Positions 37,894 through 46,171 of a stretch of DNA of 61,905 bases are shown one piece after another. The notes under the pieces were generated by a model that was given only the letters and a program-made list of their open reading frames with translations, did not search any database and had not been told where the DNA came from. The position numbers and the translations under genes are program-made. The stretch comes from Schlesneria paludicola DSM 18645. Its GTDB lineage: Bacteria > Planctomycetota > Planctomycetia > Planctomycetales > Planctomycetaceae. Position 1 is the first letter of the stretch. Each line of letters opens with the position of its first letter. Location: the NCBI GenBank assembly GCA_945876035.1, contig CAMCMU010000029.1, positions 1 to 61,905 on the forward strand, written 5' to 3'.

Positions 37894-39207
37894 TCAGTTC
37901 ATCATTTGCAAGGTGACGTTGACTGCACCGCTATTGTCTGAAATCGAGCTCCAATCATCGTGACATCGCAAGTACAGATGGCCCTCGCTAGGACTGATAA
38001 ATTCGCCGGATTCACCCCACTCGAAGGGCTTGGAGAGAACGTAGTCGTCTAAAAGAATGGCATCTAATTTTCCAAGACCCGTACTGTCGCCGGCAGCGGA
38101 GAGCTTCTTTCCCTCTTTTGCGAGAGTCCATTCACCGACCGCTGTGAATGAAATTCGATCTCCTGTTCGGACGGCGATGCGCGATGCCTGCCAACCGCGA
38201 CCCGCTTCAATTTTCACGTGCGCGGTATTGGATCCCCGCAACCGATTGAACTTCGTCTTCCAATCCCAACCGCACAGGTCGACCCGATACCCCTGACACA
38301 GATGCTTGAGAAAAAACTCGAATTCAAAGTTGATTTCTTGGGTCATCGATCCATACACATCAAGAAAACTCGTCGGTTGATCATTGAGCAATGCCAGCCC
38401 CAACGGTTTGAAGCGGTCTCGATAGTTGCGGTTGACGGCGAGAAGATGGCACAGAGCCCAACGCCACGCGTAGTTCTGCCAGCCATCGCCCGTACTTTGG
38501 CCAGAGGCTGTGATTTCTGTGACTCGCTTCGGTTTTTCTGACTGGAGGTAGTGCAGCACACCTTCGTGGATCTGAACGCTTTCGTCGTTCTCTCGCCAAT
38601 ACTGCCCCAGCTCGGCCATCCCTTCGGCATACCATGTCGGACCGGTTCGCCCGAACGCCTGATGACAGTAGGCATGAACGGCCTCGTGTTGCGGTGTCCC
38701 ACGGTCTGCAACAGCCCAGACGATCGACTTCGCGGCGGTAATGCGTATCTGGCCGAGGCCGTTTCTCTCCCCTCGTGTGGCACTCAGCGTGATCCCCTCA
38801 CGACGCTCGATTTTCGAGATCACTTCGATTGGAATCGAACCCTCTGACCAATTCTTTAGGTCCTGCACGACATTGATTTCGATCGGTTGCAGATTCGGTT
38901 TTCCATAGTAACGGGAAATGAGTCTGAGCATGGTTTCCAATCGATTCAGCAATTCCGTGACCTCTTTTGAGGAAAGATCCGTGTGCAACAAAAAGTTCTT
39001 CGATTTGTATTCTCGCACCAAAGTCTTAATCGGAGTCGGACCATTGGCATCCGGCCGAACGGAATTTTTTTTTGTGGTCGGCTTGACACCGGCTGGCCCT
39101 TGAGCAAAGCCCTCGAGGGCGATGAAAGCGAGCACGAAAGCCCCGAGGGCCATCCGCATTGTCGCCAGGATCACGACAGTCCTGATTGGGATTCGTCGAC
39201 GTGCCAT
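37894..39207 (-). CDS. Secreted gluzincin-like metalloprotease with LecA-like tail
   Basis: This is a 437-residue exported protein. The ATG at 39207, behind AAAGGTGG, gives a basic n-region (ARRRIPIRT) and a hydrophobic signal to about residue 35. The zinc-protease motif H-E-A-V-H is at residues 174-178, followed by W-Y-A-E-G-M-A-E with the likely third ligand Glu195, the spacing of peptidase-MA-like gluzincins. The C-terminal 110 residues resemble the PA-IL/LecA galactose-binding lectin: RTGDRISFTAVGEW and LYLRCHDDWSSISDNSGAVNV parallel LecA's calcium-site region. This would be a protease targeted to polysaccharide or cell surfaces; catalysis and sugar binding are inferences. HlyD is divergent upstream. 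Confidence 0.8.
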   Translation of the reverse strand: MARRRIPIRTVVILATMRMALGAFVLAFIALEGFAQGPAGVKPTTKKNSVRPDANGPTPIKTLVREYKSKNFLLHTDLSSKEVTELLNRLETMLRLISRYYGKPNLQPIEINVVQDLKNWSEGSIPIEVISKIERREGITLSATRGERNGLGQIRITAAKSIVWAVADRGTPQHEAVHAYCHQAFGRTGPTWYAEGMAELGQYWRENDESVQIHEGVLHYLQSEKPKRVTEITASGQSTGDGWQNYAWRWALCHLLAVNRNYRDRFKPLGLALLNDQPTSFLDVYGSMTQEINFEFEFFLKHLCQGYRVDLCGWDWKTKFNRLRGSNTAHVKIEAGRGWQASRIAVRTGDRISFTAVGEWTLAKEGKKLSAAGDSTGLGKLDAILLDDYVLSKPFEWGESGEFISPSEGHLYLRCHDDWSSISDNSGAVNVTLQMMN

Positions 39208-39682
39208 CCTGTTCCACCTTTCCGCATTTGTTGCTGGTGATAATTTCTCGCACCGTTTTCCGATCAGGCTTCTCGCTTGGGGGCACCAGGAATTTCGAAA
39301 CATTCCCTCGAACATTCTGGGACGCGAGAATTCCGGTAGGACAAACAAACCATAATTTCACCCCCTTGGTGGAGAGAAACGCGGATTTCCGAAGTCACGG
39401 ACGGGGCAAGTCCAGCCTTAAAAAACACGGTGAACGACGTTTGACGACCGGCACAAGAAGCCGATTTTTAGGTGGACGGGTTCCAGAAACTATATGACTC
39501 TATCGAGAATGCCGCCTACGGTCAGCCGTTCAAGGCTTCTTGAAACCTAAGACAGACTCTGCCCCAACTCGGTGACGCTTGATAGCCGATGCGATAGGGC
39601 GGGACTTTGTTGCAGCAACCGCTTCACCACGGATACGGCGACAGCCGCGGTTCGACTTATGCTGACTCTGGATGAATTTCTC
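39208..39682. other. Divergent spacer, nothing recognised
   Basis: This 475-bp spacer should hold promoters for the metalloprotease (minus) and HlyD-type gene (plus). No clear repeat, hairpin or open frame of interest was seen. Confidence 0.35.
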
Positions 39683-40834
39683 ATGAACACATCCCCATCA
39701 GACGCGAGTTCTAGCGATTCGAGATCGCCAACAGCAACACCTCAACACATTGGTGCGTTGAGTTTTTTTTCGCTGATCGCCGGTCTTTGTCTCGCAACGG
39801 GGATCGACGGACTGAGTTCAAAGTCGTACGTCGGCAGGATCGAATCGCGCCGGTCATCCATCACCGTGGCCCGCTTGGCACGCCTGACGGGAGTGCATGC
39901 TTTTCCCGGTCAGCATGTGCATCCTGGAGATAAGCTGTTTGAGCTCCAAGAGGATCACCTTGCGGATCAGATTATCGATAAACAACGAGAGCTCACAGAA
40001 CTTGCATCCGAATCGCAACGCGTCCGTGCCGTTGCCGAAGTCGACATCGAATGGCGAAGGCGTGAATTGCAAAGCGAAATATTCCAAACGCAGCTGAAAG
40101 CGCGATCCGTGGCTCAGGAACGTTTGACTAAGGAGGTTGAACAGTTGGCATGGCAAGACCATTTGGAAGGTCGGAATGATTCCGCACTAGGGCCACCTTT
40201 GGCTATGGCCAAATCGACATTTCATTCGATTTCGTTCGACTCAAACAAGGTGGACAAACGCCGTGTCGAGGCCATGCTCAAGGAAGATGCAGCCGGTGCT
40301 GCGGCAGAGTCGCTTGCAGCGCAGTTGTCACTCTGTGAACAACGTCTCGAAAACCTCCAAAGGCTTAACTTGGAGCTCCCCGAAAAAATCCGAATGTCGG
40401 TCGGTGTCCAATTGTCGGAGACACGTTTATCGCGTGCTCAGGAAGAATTGACCAGTCTCCATCGACAACGGGATTCCTTGACCATCCTGAGCCCCGCTCA
40501 TGGTACGGTGGGAGTGATCCATCATCGCTTAAACGATCTTGTCCAACCGGGTGAACCGATCGTTGATCTCGATGACGAGGATTCGCGGCACGTGATTGCC
40601 GACATTCCTTCTTCGGCAGTTGTCGGTGTCAGGATCGGCGACACGTGGACCTTGATTTTTCCTGGAAAGTTAAAAAGGCTCGGATTGGTGGCCGCCATTC
40701 CGCCACGAGCTACCGTTGATCCGTCGACTGCCAAAAAGAACGAGTCTCAAATTGAGATCCGAATCGAACCGTCCGGAAAACTCTGGCCCAAGGTGCCGAT
40801 CGGAACACACGTGCAGGTGCAGGTCACTCAATAA
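39683..40834 (+). CDS. HlyD-family periplasmic adaptor protein
   Basis: This 383-residue membrane-fusion (adaptor) protein would link an inner-membrane exporter to a TolC-type channel. It has one N-terminal membrane segment (IGALSFFSLIAGLCLATGI), a first biotinyl/lipoyl half-motif (VHAFPGQHVHPGDKLFEL), a long alpha-hairpin coiled coil (residues about 100-260), and the second half-motif SPAHGTVGVIHHRLNDLVQPGEP followed by a beta-barrel. The ATG at 39683 is chosen on weak GGATGA spacing; the frame is open further up. No transporter is immediately adjacent; the nearest is the MMPL-type gene 2.3 kb downstream on the same strand, with a DUF1501 gene between. Confidence 0.85.
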   Translation: MNTSPSDASSSDSRSPTATPQHIGALSFFSLIAGLCLATGIDGLSSKSYVGRIESRRSSITVARLARLTGVHAFPGQHVHPGDKLFELQEDHLADQIIDKQRELTELASESQRVRAVAEVDIEWRRRELQSEIFQTQLKARSVAQERLTKEVEQLAWQDHLEGRNDSALGPPLAMAKSTFHSISFDSNKVDKRRVEAMLKEDAAGAAAESLAAQLSLCEQRLENLQRLNLELPEKIRMSVGVQLSETRLSRAQEELTSLHRQRDSLTILSPAHGTVGVIHHRLNDLVQPGEPIVDLDDEDSRHVIADIPSSAVVGVRIGDTWTLIFPGKLKRLGLVAAIPPRATVDPSTAKKNESQIEIRIEPSGKLWPKVPIGTHVQVQVTQ

Positions 40835-41216
40835 ACGGCCACGGTTCGTAGCTGACACGGAATTTGGTGGACCGAGAAAAACTCTTTTCATAGGCCAAAC
40901 GTGGTCGATGGCGAGCGGCTCTGTGGTTGACGTTGTGACAACCACGAACGGACAAGCACGGTTCGTCAAAAAGAAACTCCCTGCGACGACCGCGGCCCTT
41001 GCTCAAAGCTCGGGAGATTGTCCACCAGAGGCGTGACGCGGGTCAGAGGGTGATCCTCGCCCGACAACACAACGTCACCAATGACCGTGAACGAGGAGAC
41101 TCGCTAGGTCCTGAGACATGCGTTTCCGTGTCTCAACGCTTGAGATGTGGCGGTTGCATTTACTTCGCGGCCTGCACATGCTCAAGTGAGAACAATGAAA
41201 GCGAGTGGTAACAGAC
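40835..41216. other. Spacer with a GTGGTTG/CAACCAC hairpin
   Basis: The 382-bp spacer after the HlyD-type gene contains perfect seven-base arms GTGGTTG (40923-40929) and CAACCAC (40939-40945) with a nine-base loop. There is no T-tract, so a terminator is possible but unproven. No gene is seen. Confidence 0.4.
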
Positions 41217-42644
41217 ATGCTCACAATCCTTGATCACAGTTTGTCGCTGTACAATCAGTGGAACCGCCGTGAGTGGCTTCGAATCGGTAGTCTCGGCTCT
41301 GGGAGTCTGACCCTTTCTCAGTTACTGAATTCCAGAGTCCGGGCGATGGCCGCTCCCGACGCGGGGCAATCGCTGAATGACAGATTCCCCTCCTCTTTTG
41401 GAAAAGCAAAGTCTGTCATCTTATGTTGGCTGACAGGCGGTGTGCCTCAGCACGACACGTGGGATCCCAAGCCTGACGCACCGGCAGCGATTCGAGGCTC
41501 GTTTAATCCCATTGCTTCCAAGACCCCGGGCTTATCCGTGGGCGAACTGATGCCCCGTACGGCCATGCTCACCGACCAGATCGCGGTGTTGAGAGCCATT
41601 GCCACCGGTGACAATTCGCATTCCTCAAGCGGATACCAGATGCTGACAGGGGTACCGCATGTGCCACTGCATGCGGAAAGCGTCATTTCCAAAGCTCCCA
41701 ACCTCTCGCCTTGCGCCGATGCCATTGTCCGAGCGCTTAGACCTGTTCGCAACGGACTTCCTCAATCGGTCGTATTGCCAGAACATAACTGGAATGAAGG
41801 CAATTTCTCGTGGCCCGGTCAGGATGCCGGTTTTTTGGGTCGCCGACTCGATCCGTGGCTGATCCATTGCGACCCCAGCGCAGCTCATTTTCGAATTCCC
41901 GACTTATCCTTATCTGAAGAGATCAGTCCACTTCGGTTCGATGCCAGAATGTCGTTGGTGAATCAGATGAATCGACATCTCGATCTCTCCTTGCAAAGTG
42001 GGCAGGTGCAGCGATTCAACGACGATGCACAGCAGGCGTTTGGGCTGCTCAGTACCTCCGCCGCTCGTCAAGCATTCGATCTCTCGGCAGAACCCGACCA
42101 CGTTCGCGATCGTTATGGCCGGTCGCGTTATGCACAAAGCGTGTTGCTCGCGCGGCGTTTGGTTGAAGCGGGTGTCTCGATCGTCCGCATCAATTGGACA
42201 CGGATTAAAGATCAACCGAATCAGGGGGGCTGGGATACTCATGCAACTCACGAAACCGCGTTGAAGTCGTTTTTGATGCCCATTATGGATCAGTGCTATT
42301 CCGCACTCCTCGAAGATCTCTCCCAGCGAGGACTTCTGGACGAAACCCTAGTCGTCTGGTTGGGCGAGTTCGGCCACACACCCAAGTTTAATCCCAACGC
42401 CGGTCGCGATCATTGGGGACACTGCTTTTCCATCGCTCTTGCTGGAGGCGGGATTCAAGGCGGCATCGTTCACGGAGCGTCAGACCGAGATGCCGCTTTC
42501 CCCCTGGAGGGGCAGGTGTCACCGGCGGATTTGATGGCCACGATTTATCATTGCTTGGGCTATTCTCCTGACACCGAGATGCACGACCAAGTGGGACGGC
42601 CGTTTCCGATCAGCCGCGGCGACGTCATTCAGGCCATCCTCTGA
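41217..42644 (+). CDS. DUF1501 protein
   Basis: DUF1501 proteins are sulfatase-fold relatives that are very abundant in planctomycetes; their activity is not established. This one has 475 residues, an early twin-arginine-like start (NRREWLRIGSLGSGSL at about 19-34), then SVILCWLTGGVPQHDTWDPKP, SHSSSGYQMLTG, GGWDTHATHE, WLGEFGHTPKFNPNAGRDHWG and the terminal GRPFPISRGDVI, all usual family blocks. The ATG at 41217 is preferred to a GTG four codons upstream. DUF1501 genes are usually preceded by a DUF1549/DUF1553 cytochrome-type gene; none is present here, making this a stand-alone copy. Confidence 0.93.
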   Translation: MLTILDHSLSLYNQWNRREWLRIGSLGSGSLTLSQLLNSRVRAMAAPDAGQSLNDRFPSSFGKAKSVILCWLTGGVPQHDTWDPKPDAPAAIRGSFNPIASKTPGLSVGELMPRTAMLTDQIAVLRAIATGDNSHSSSGYQMLTGVPHVPLHAESVISKAPNLSPCADAIVRALRPVRNGLPQSVVLPEHNWNEGNFSWPGQDAGFLGRRLDPWLIHCDPSAAHFRIPDLSLSEEISPLRFDARMSLVNQMNRHLDLSLQSGQVQRFNDDAQQAFGLLSTSAARQAFDLSAEPDHVRDRYGRSRYAQSVLLARRLVEAGVSIVRINWTRIKDQPNQGGWDTHATHETALKSFLMPIMDQCYSALLEDLSQRGLLDETLVVWLGEFGHTPKFNPNAGRDHWGHCFSIALAGGGIQGGIVHGASDRDAAFPLEGQVSPADLMATIYHCLGYSPDTEMHDQVGRPFPISRGDVIQAIL

Positions 42645-43129
42645 CTCTCGACAAACAGAACCATGACTCTGACAACCAAGCTCGTCTTACCGAAAAGCCT
42701 CTACGCCGCCGCTTGAGTATTGTAGATCGGGGACTGTTGCTGTCTGCGCCGCCCCCGGCATCGCGAACTCCAGACCATCTGCGCGCATGGACACCAAACG
42801 CAGCACAGACAGTCCTGCCATTGCAGCCAACAAACACTGTCCGCAGCCTGAGAAACGATGGTGCCGACAAACTTCGGTATCGAGGACTCGCTAGAGACCG
42901 GCCGATTTTGCTGATCCTCAGACGCACCGTCCCTGCGTTGGTACCTCAGAACCATTCTTGGTACGGGTTCAACTTGTCCGGTGGACGATTTCCGCGGTAC
43001 TATCGTTCGGGTCGGACGATCAAAGCAGAGGAGAACAAGTCAGACTCCACCCAATCCCGAGCCTCCGGAAACCTGAACGGCGACAGCCTGATCGCGAGAA
43101 TTTTCTTGCCGTTTTTTTTGGCACGTTGA
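42645..43129. other. Spacer with sigma-54-like site
   Basis: This 485-bp spacer has no recognisable gene. Its end carries a sigma-54-type promoter match overlapping the annotated start of the MMPL gene, listed separately. Confidence 0.35.
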
Positions 43130-43134
43130 ATGCT
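43119..43134 (+). promoter_or_regulatory. Candidate sigma-54 promoter for MMPL gene
   Basis: TGGCAC followed by five bases and ATGCT matches the -24/-12 pattern, with GG (43120-43121) and GC (43132-43133) exactly ten bases apart. It spans the ATG at 43130, so if used, translation would start at the ATG at 43163. It could be a chance match. Confidence 0.3.
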
Positions 43135-46100
43135 TCCAAAATACAAATTTTTCGGACGACGTATGAAGCCAACAGACATTCACACGGAACAGCGATCGCT
43201 TCTCACCCAAGCCTTGTGCTCACTGACGGGTGTCTGTGTTCATCACGCCCGGCTGACCGTTTGGATCGTGTTAGTTTCTGTTATCGGTTGCCTGATCTAC
43301 ACGTTTCAGGCGATGACGTTTAAGACAGACCGTTCCGATCTGATTGACCCGGCAGCATCTTTTCAACAGAGATGGCGGCGGTATACCGAACACTTTGGCG
43401 ACTCTGCAGATCTCGTCGTGGTCGTCGAAGCCAAGGAACCTGAAATCATCAAACAGGCGCTTGATGCCATTGGTGAGCGTCTTCAGGGACAACCCGAGCT
43501 GTTTAAAAATATCCTTTTCAAAGTCGAACCCGTTAAGCTTCGGGACAAAGGATTGCAATACCTTTCCCCAGAACAACTGACAATCGGTCTCGAACGCCTC
43601 GATGGATATCGACCAATTTTGAATGGTCAATGGGACCTCGTTCGTCTGGAAGGACTGATTCCACGTCTGCAGAATCAGCTTCAACGAATGACTGACACCG
43701 ACGATGCGGATGCCGGTTTGTTGTTACATCACGCCGACTTGCTGGCATCGAGCCTCGCAACCGCGTTGCATGACCAAAACAATTTTACGAATCCTTGGCC
43801 GGACATTCTGCCCGTCGATCCTGAAATGCGCGACCAAGAAAACCAAACCGTCTATTTATTGAATGACACGGAGTCCATGGGGTTTGTGATGGCGTCTCCC
43901 GTGACGGCCCGTAACACTTTTGAGGGGGCGACGGCATCGATCGACGCATTGCGGCAACTGATCAAACAGATTGCCCGAGAGTTTTCGGACTGTCGAATTC
44001 TACTAACGGGCATTCCGGTTTTGGAAAACGATGAAATGCGGCGTTCGCAAACCGACTCAATGACCGCTTCTCTGGTGTCATTCGTGGGGGTCGCCCTGTT
44101 GATGTTCCTTGGGTTTCGAGGATTTCTGCATCCTCTTTTGGGACTCTTGATGCTGGCGGTGGGCATGGCGTGGTCGTTCGGTTACACAACGGCTGTCGTC
44201 GGGCATCTGAATATCCTCTCTGTCTCTTTTGCGGCGATGCTGATGGGCCTTGGAATCGACTTTGCGATCCATATTCTTTCTCGCTATCTCGAGCTGCGCC
44301 ATGCGGGAGCGACTCTCCATGCGGCACTCCTCGAGACGATCAACAACATCGGCGTGGGCATCGTCACCGGAGCGGCCACAACAGCGCTCGCTTTTTTTTG
44401 TGCGACCTTTACCGAATTTTTGGGAGTCGCCGAACTCGGAATGATTACCGGAGGAGGCATTTTATTATGCGCTTTGGCAGCATTTACGATCCTGCCGGCG
44501 ACAATTGCACTCGCGGATCGCAATACCGAACCCCGCAGCCTGCCGATCCCCTTTCAGGGCCGCTTGCTTCGTGATACGACGAAGAATCACCCGTGGAGAG
44601 TGCTGATTGCCTCCCTTGCGTGTGTGGCATATGTCGGTTATTGCACGTTTGATTGGTCCGGCCCCAGACCGCAATCGCTCGTGACCTATGATCACAATTT
44701 ACTGCATTTGCAGGCGGTTGGCCTCGAATCGGTGGAAGCGCAGAATCATATTTTTGAATCATCAAAGCACTCGCTGCTGTATGCCATCTCACTGGCGGAA
44801 TCACGAGAACAGGCTCTGACACTCAAGAAACAATTCTTGGCTCTACCGACAGTGCATCATGTTCAGGAATTAGCGTCGCGGATGCCGGTGTCACCCGTCA
44901 GTGAAACGAGGCTTCTCGTTCAGGGATTTCATGCCCATCTCACAGGGCTTCCTCATCAGCCACCTCCACCCGCACCAACCAACCCCGCGTTAGTCGGGCG
45001 GGCCTTGAACGATTTTTATAATTCACTCAGAGATCGTTCCGAGCCCATCGCTCAACGCATCGCCAAAAATCTCGATGAATTTCTGGACGGTTTGACCACG
45101 ATTCCACTGCACCAACAATTGATCTTTTTCGGCCAATATCAGTACCAGATGTCCTATGCGTTGCTATCCCAATTCCAAGCGATTGCCGCCGCCTCGAATC
45201 CCGATCCAGTATCGGTCGGCGATCTTCCGCCAGAATTGAAGGATCATTTCGTCAGCCCTCAAGGGCGTTGGTTGTTACAGGTCTATCCCAAGGACCAGGT
45301 TTGGGACATGGAGCCACTCGAGAAATTCGTGACCGATATTCGAACGGTCGATCCTGAAGTCACAGGAACTCCGCTGCAAAACTTTGAGGCGGCTCGACAG
45401 ATTAAGCGAAGCTATGAGATCAGCGCGATATACGCTTTGTCGGCGATCGTGATCATTCTGATCTTAGATTTCTCCCAGAAAAAAAACTTGTTCTGGACGT
45501 TCGTGCCACCGCTCGCGGCCGTGCTGGTTGGCGGATTGATATTGCAAGTCACGCACGTCGCGTGGACTCTGTATGACTTGTTTTATGCTTTTACGACGAT
45601 GGTCATGGTGATCACACTGCTGCTCGATTGGCGTGCCCTTTTGGACATCCTCTTGGCGATGCTTCCGCCCATCGCTGGACTAGGAATCACATTCGGCGTC
45701 TTGGTCATGCTCGAGATCCCCTTCAATGCCGCCAATATCATTATCCTGCCGCTCATTTTGGGAATCGGTGTTGATAACGGAATTCATATCCTGCACGATT
45801 TTCATGCTCGACCCAACGAGATCTTCAGTACGTCTCCCAGCATTATTAATGCAATCACGCTGACATCGACAACGACAATGGTCGGTTTCGGCAGTTTGAT
45901 GATTTCGGCTCACCGCGGACTCTACAGCTTGGGTGCGGTACTGACGATCGGAGTGGGTGCGTGTTTGTTCGTGTCGCTGGTCATTCTGCCAGCGATTCTC
46001 ACAATTCTTTCAAAAAAACGCTTAGGGAGACTGCCGACATCCATTGTCCACTTAGGCGGATGGATTCTGGAGACGGAGAAGTCTGCGGATCCTGTGGGCG

Positions 46101-46171
46101 AAACCCGTTCCCAAGACGACAAGGAACTGTTCGCTACGATCCCCCTATCGGCGAAGACTCCTGTGGCATAG
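43130..46171 (+). CDS. MMPL/RND family transporter (HpnN-like)
   Basis: This 1013-residue inner-membrane protein has the two-half RND layout: one helix (TVWIVLVSVIGCLIY), a large periplasmic domain, five to six helices (LLMFLGFRGFLHPLLGLLMLAVG, LLMGLGIDFAIHILSRY, ATTALAFF), then a second helix, periplasmic domain and helices (LLLDWRALLDILLAM, LILGIGVDNGIHILHDF, TTTMVGFGSLMISAHRG). The G-I-D-F-A-I-H and GVDNGIHI motifs hold the acidic proton-relay residues. It most resembles the hopanoid-associated HpnN branch, which moves lipids to the outer membrane; substrate assignment is inference and no hopanoid gene is nearby. Start at 43130 or 43163 is uncertain. Its last 38 bases overlap mnmA. Confidence 0.88.
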   Translation: MLPKYKFFGRRMKPTDIHTEQRSLLTQALCSLTGVCVHHARLTVWIVLVSVIGCLIYTFQAMTFKTDRSDLIDPAASFQQRWRRYTEHFGDSADLVVVVEAKEPEIIKQALDAIGERLQGQPELFKNILFKVEPVKLRDKGLQYLSPEQLTIGLERLDGYRPILNGQWDLVRLEGLIPRLQNQLQRMTDTDDADAGLLLHHADLLASSLATALHDQNNFTNPWPDILPVDPEMRDQENQTVYLLNDTESMGFVMASPVTARNTFEGATASIDALRQLIKQIAREFSDCRILLTGIPVLENDEMRRSQTDSMTASLVSFVGVALLMFLGFRGFLHPLLGLLMLAVGMAWSFGYTTAVVGHLNILSVSFAAMLMGLGIDFAIHILSRYLELRHAGATLHAALLETINNIGVGIVTGAATTALAFFCATFTEFLGVAELGMITGGGILLCALAAFTILPATIALADRNTEPRSLPIPFQGRLLRDTTKNHPWRVLIASLACVAYVGYCTFDWSGPRPQSLVTYDHNLLHLQAVGLESVEAQNHIFESSKHSLLYAISLAESREQALTLKKQFLALPTVHHVQELASRMPVSPVSETRLLVQGFHAHLTGLPHQPPPPAPTNPALVGRALNDFYNSLRDRSEPIAQRIAKNLDEFLDGLTTIPLHQQLIFFGQYQYQMSYALLSQFQAIAAASNPDPVSVGDLPPELKDHFVSPQGRWLLQVYPKDQVWDMEPLEKFVTDIRTVDPEVTGTPLQNFEAARQIKRSYEISAIYALSAIVIILILDFSQKKNLFWTFVPPLAAVLVGGLILQVTHVAWTLYDLFYAFTTMVMVITLLLDWRALLDILLAMLPPIAGLGITFGVLVMLEIPFNAANIIILPLILGIGVDNGIHILHDFHARPNEIFSTSPSIINAITLTSTTTMVGFGSLMISAHRGLYSLGAVLTIGVGACLFVSLVILPAILTILSKKRLGRLPTSIVHLGGWILETEKSADPVGETRSQDDKELFATIPLSAKTPVA

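Noticed and set aside
38780-38860. GGTTCGATTCC-like motif resembling a tRNA T-loop
   Set aside because: It lies inside the metalloprotease coding region and encodes conserved-looking protein sequence; no tRNA arms surround it.
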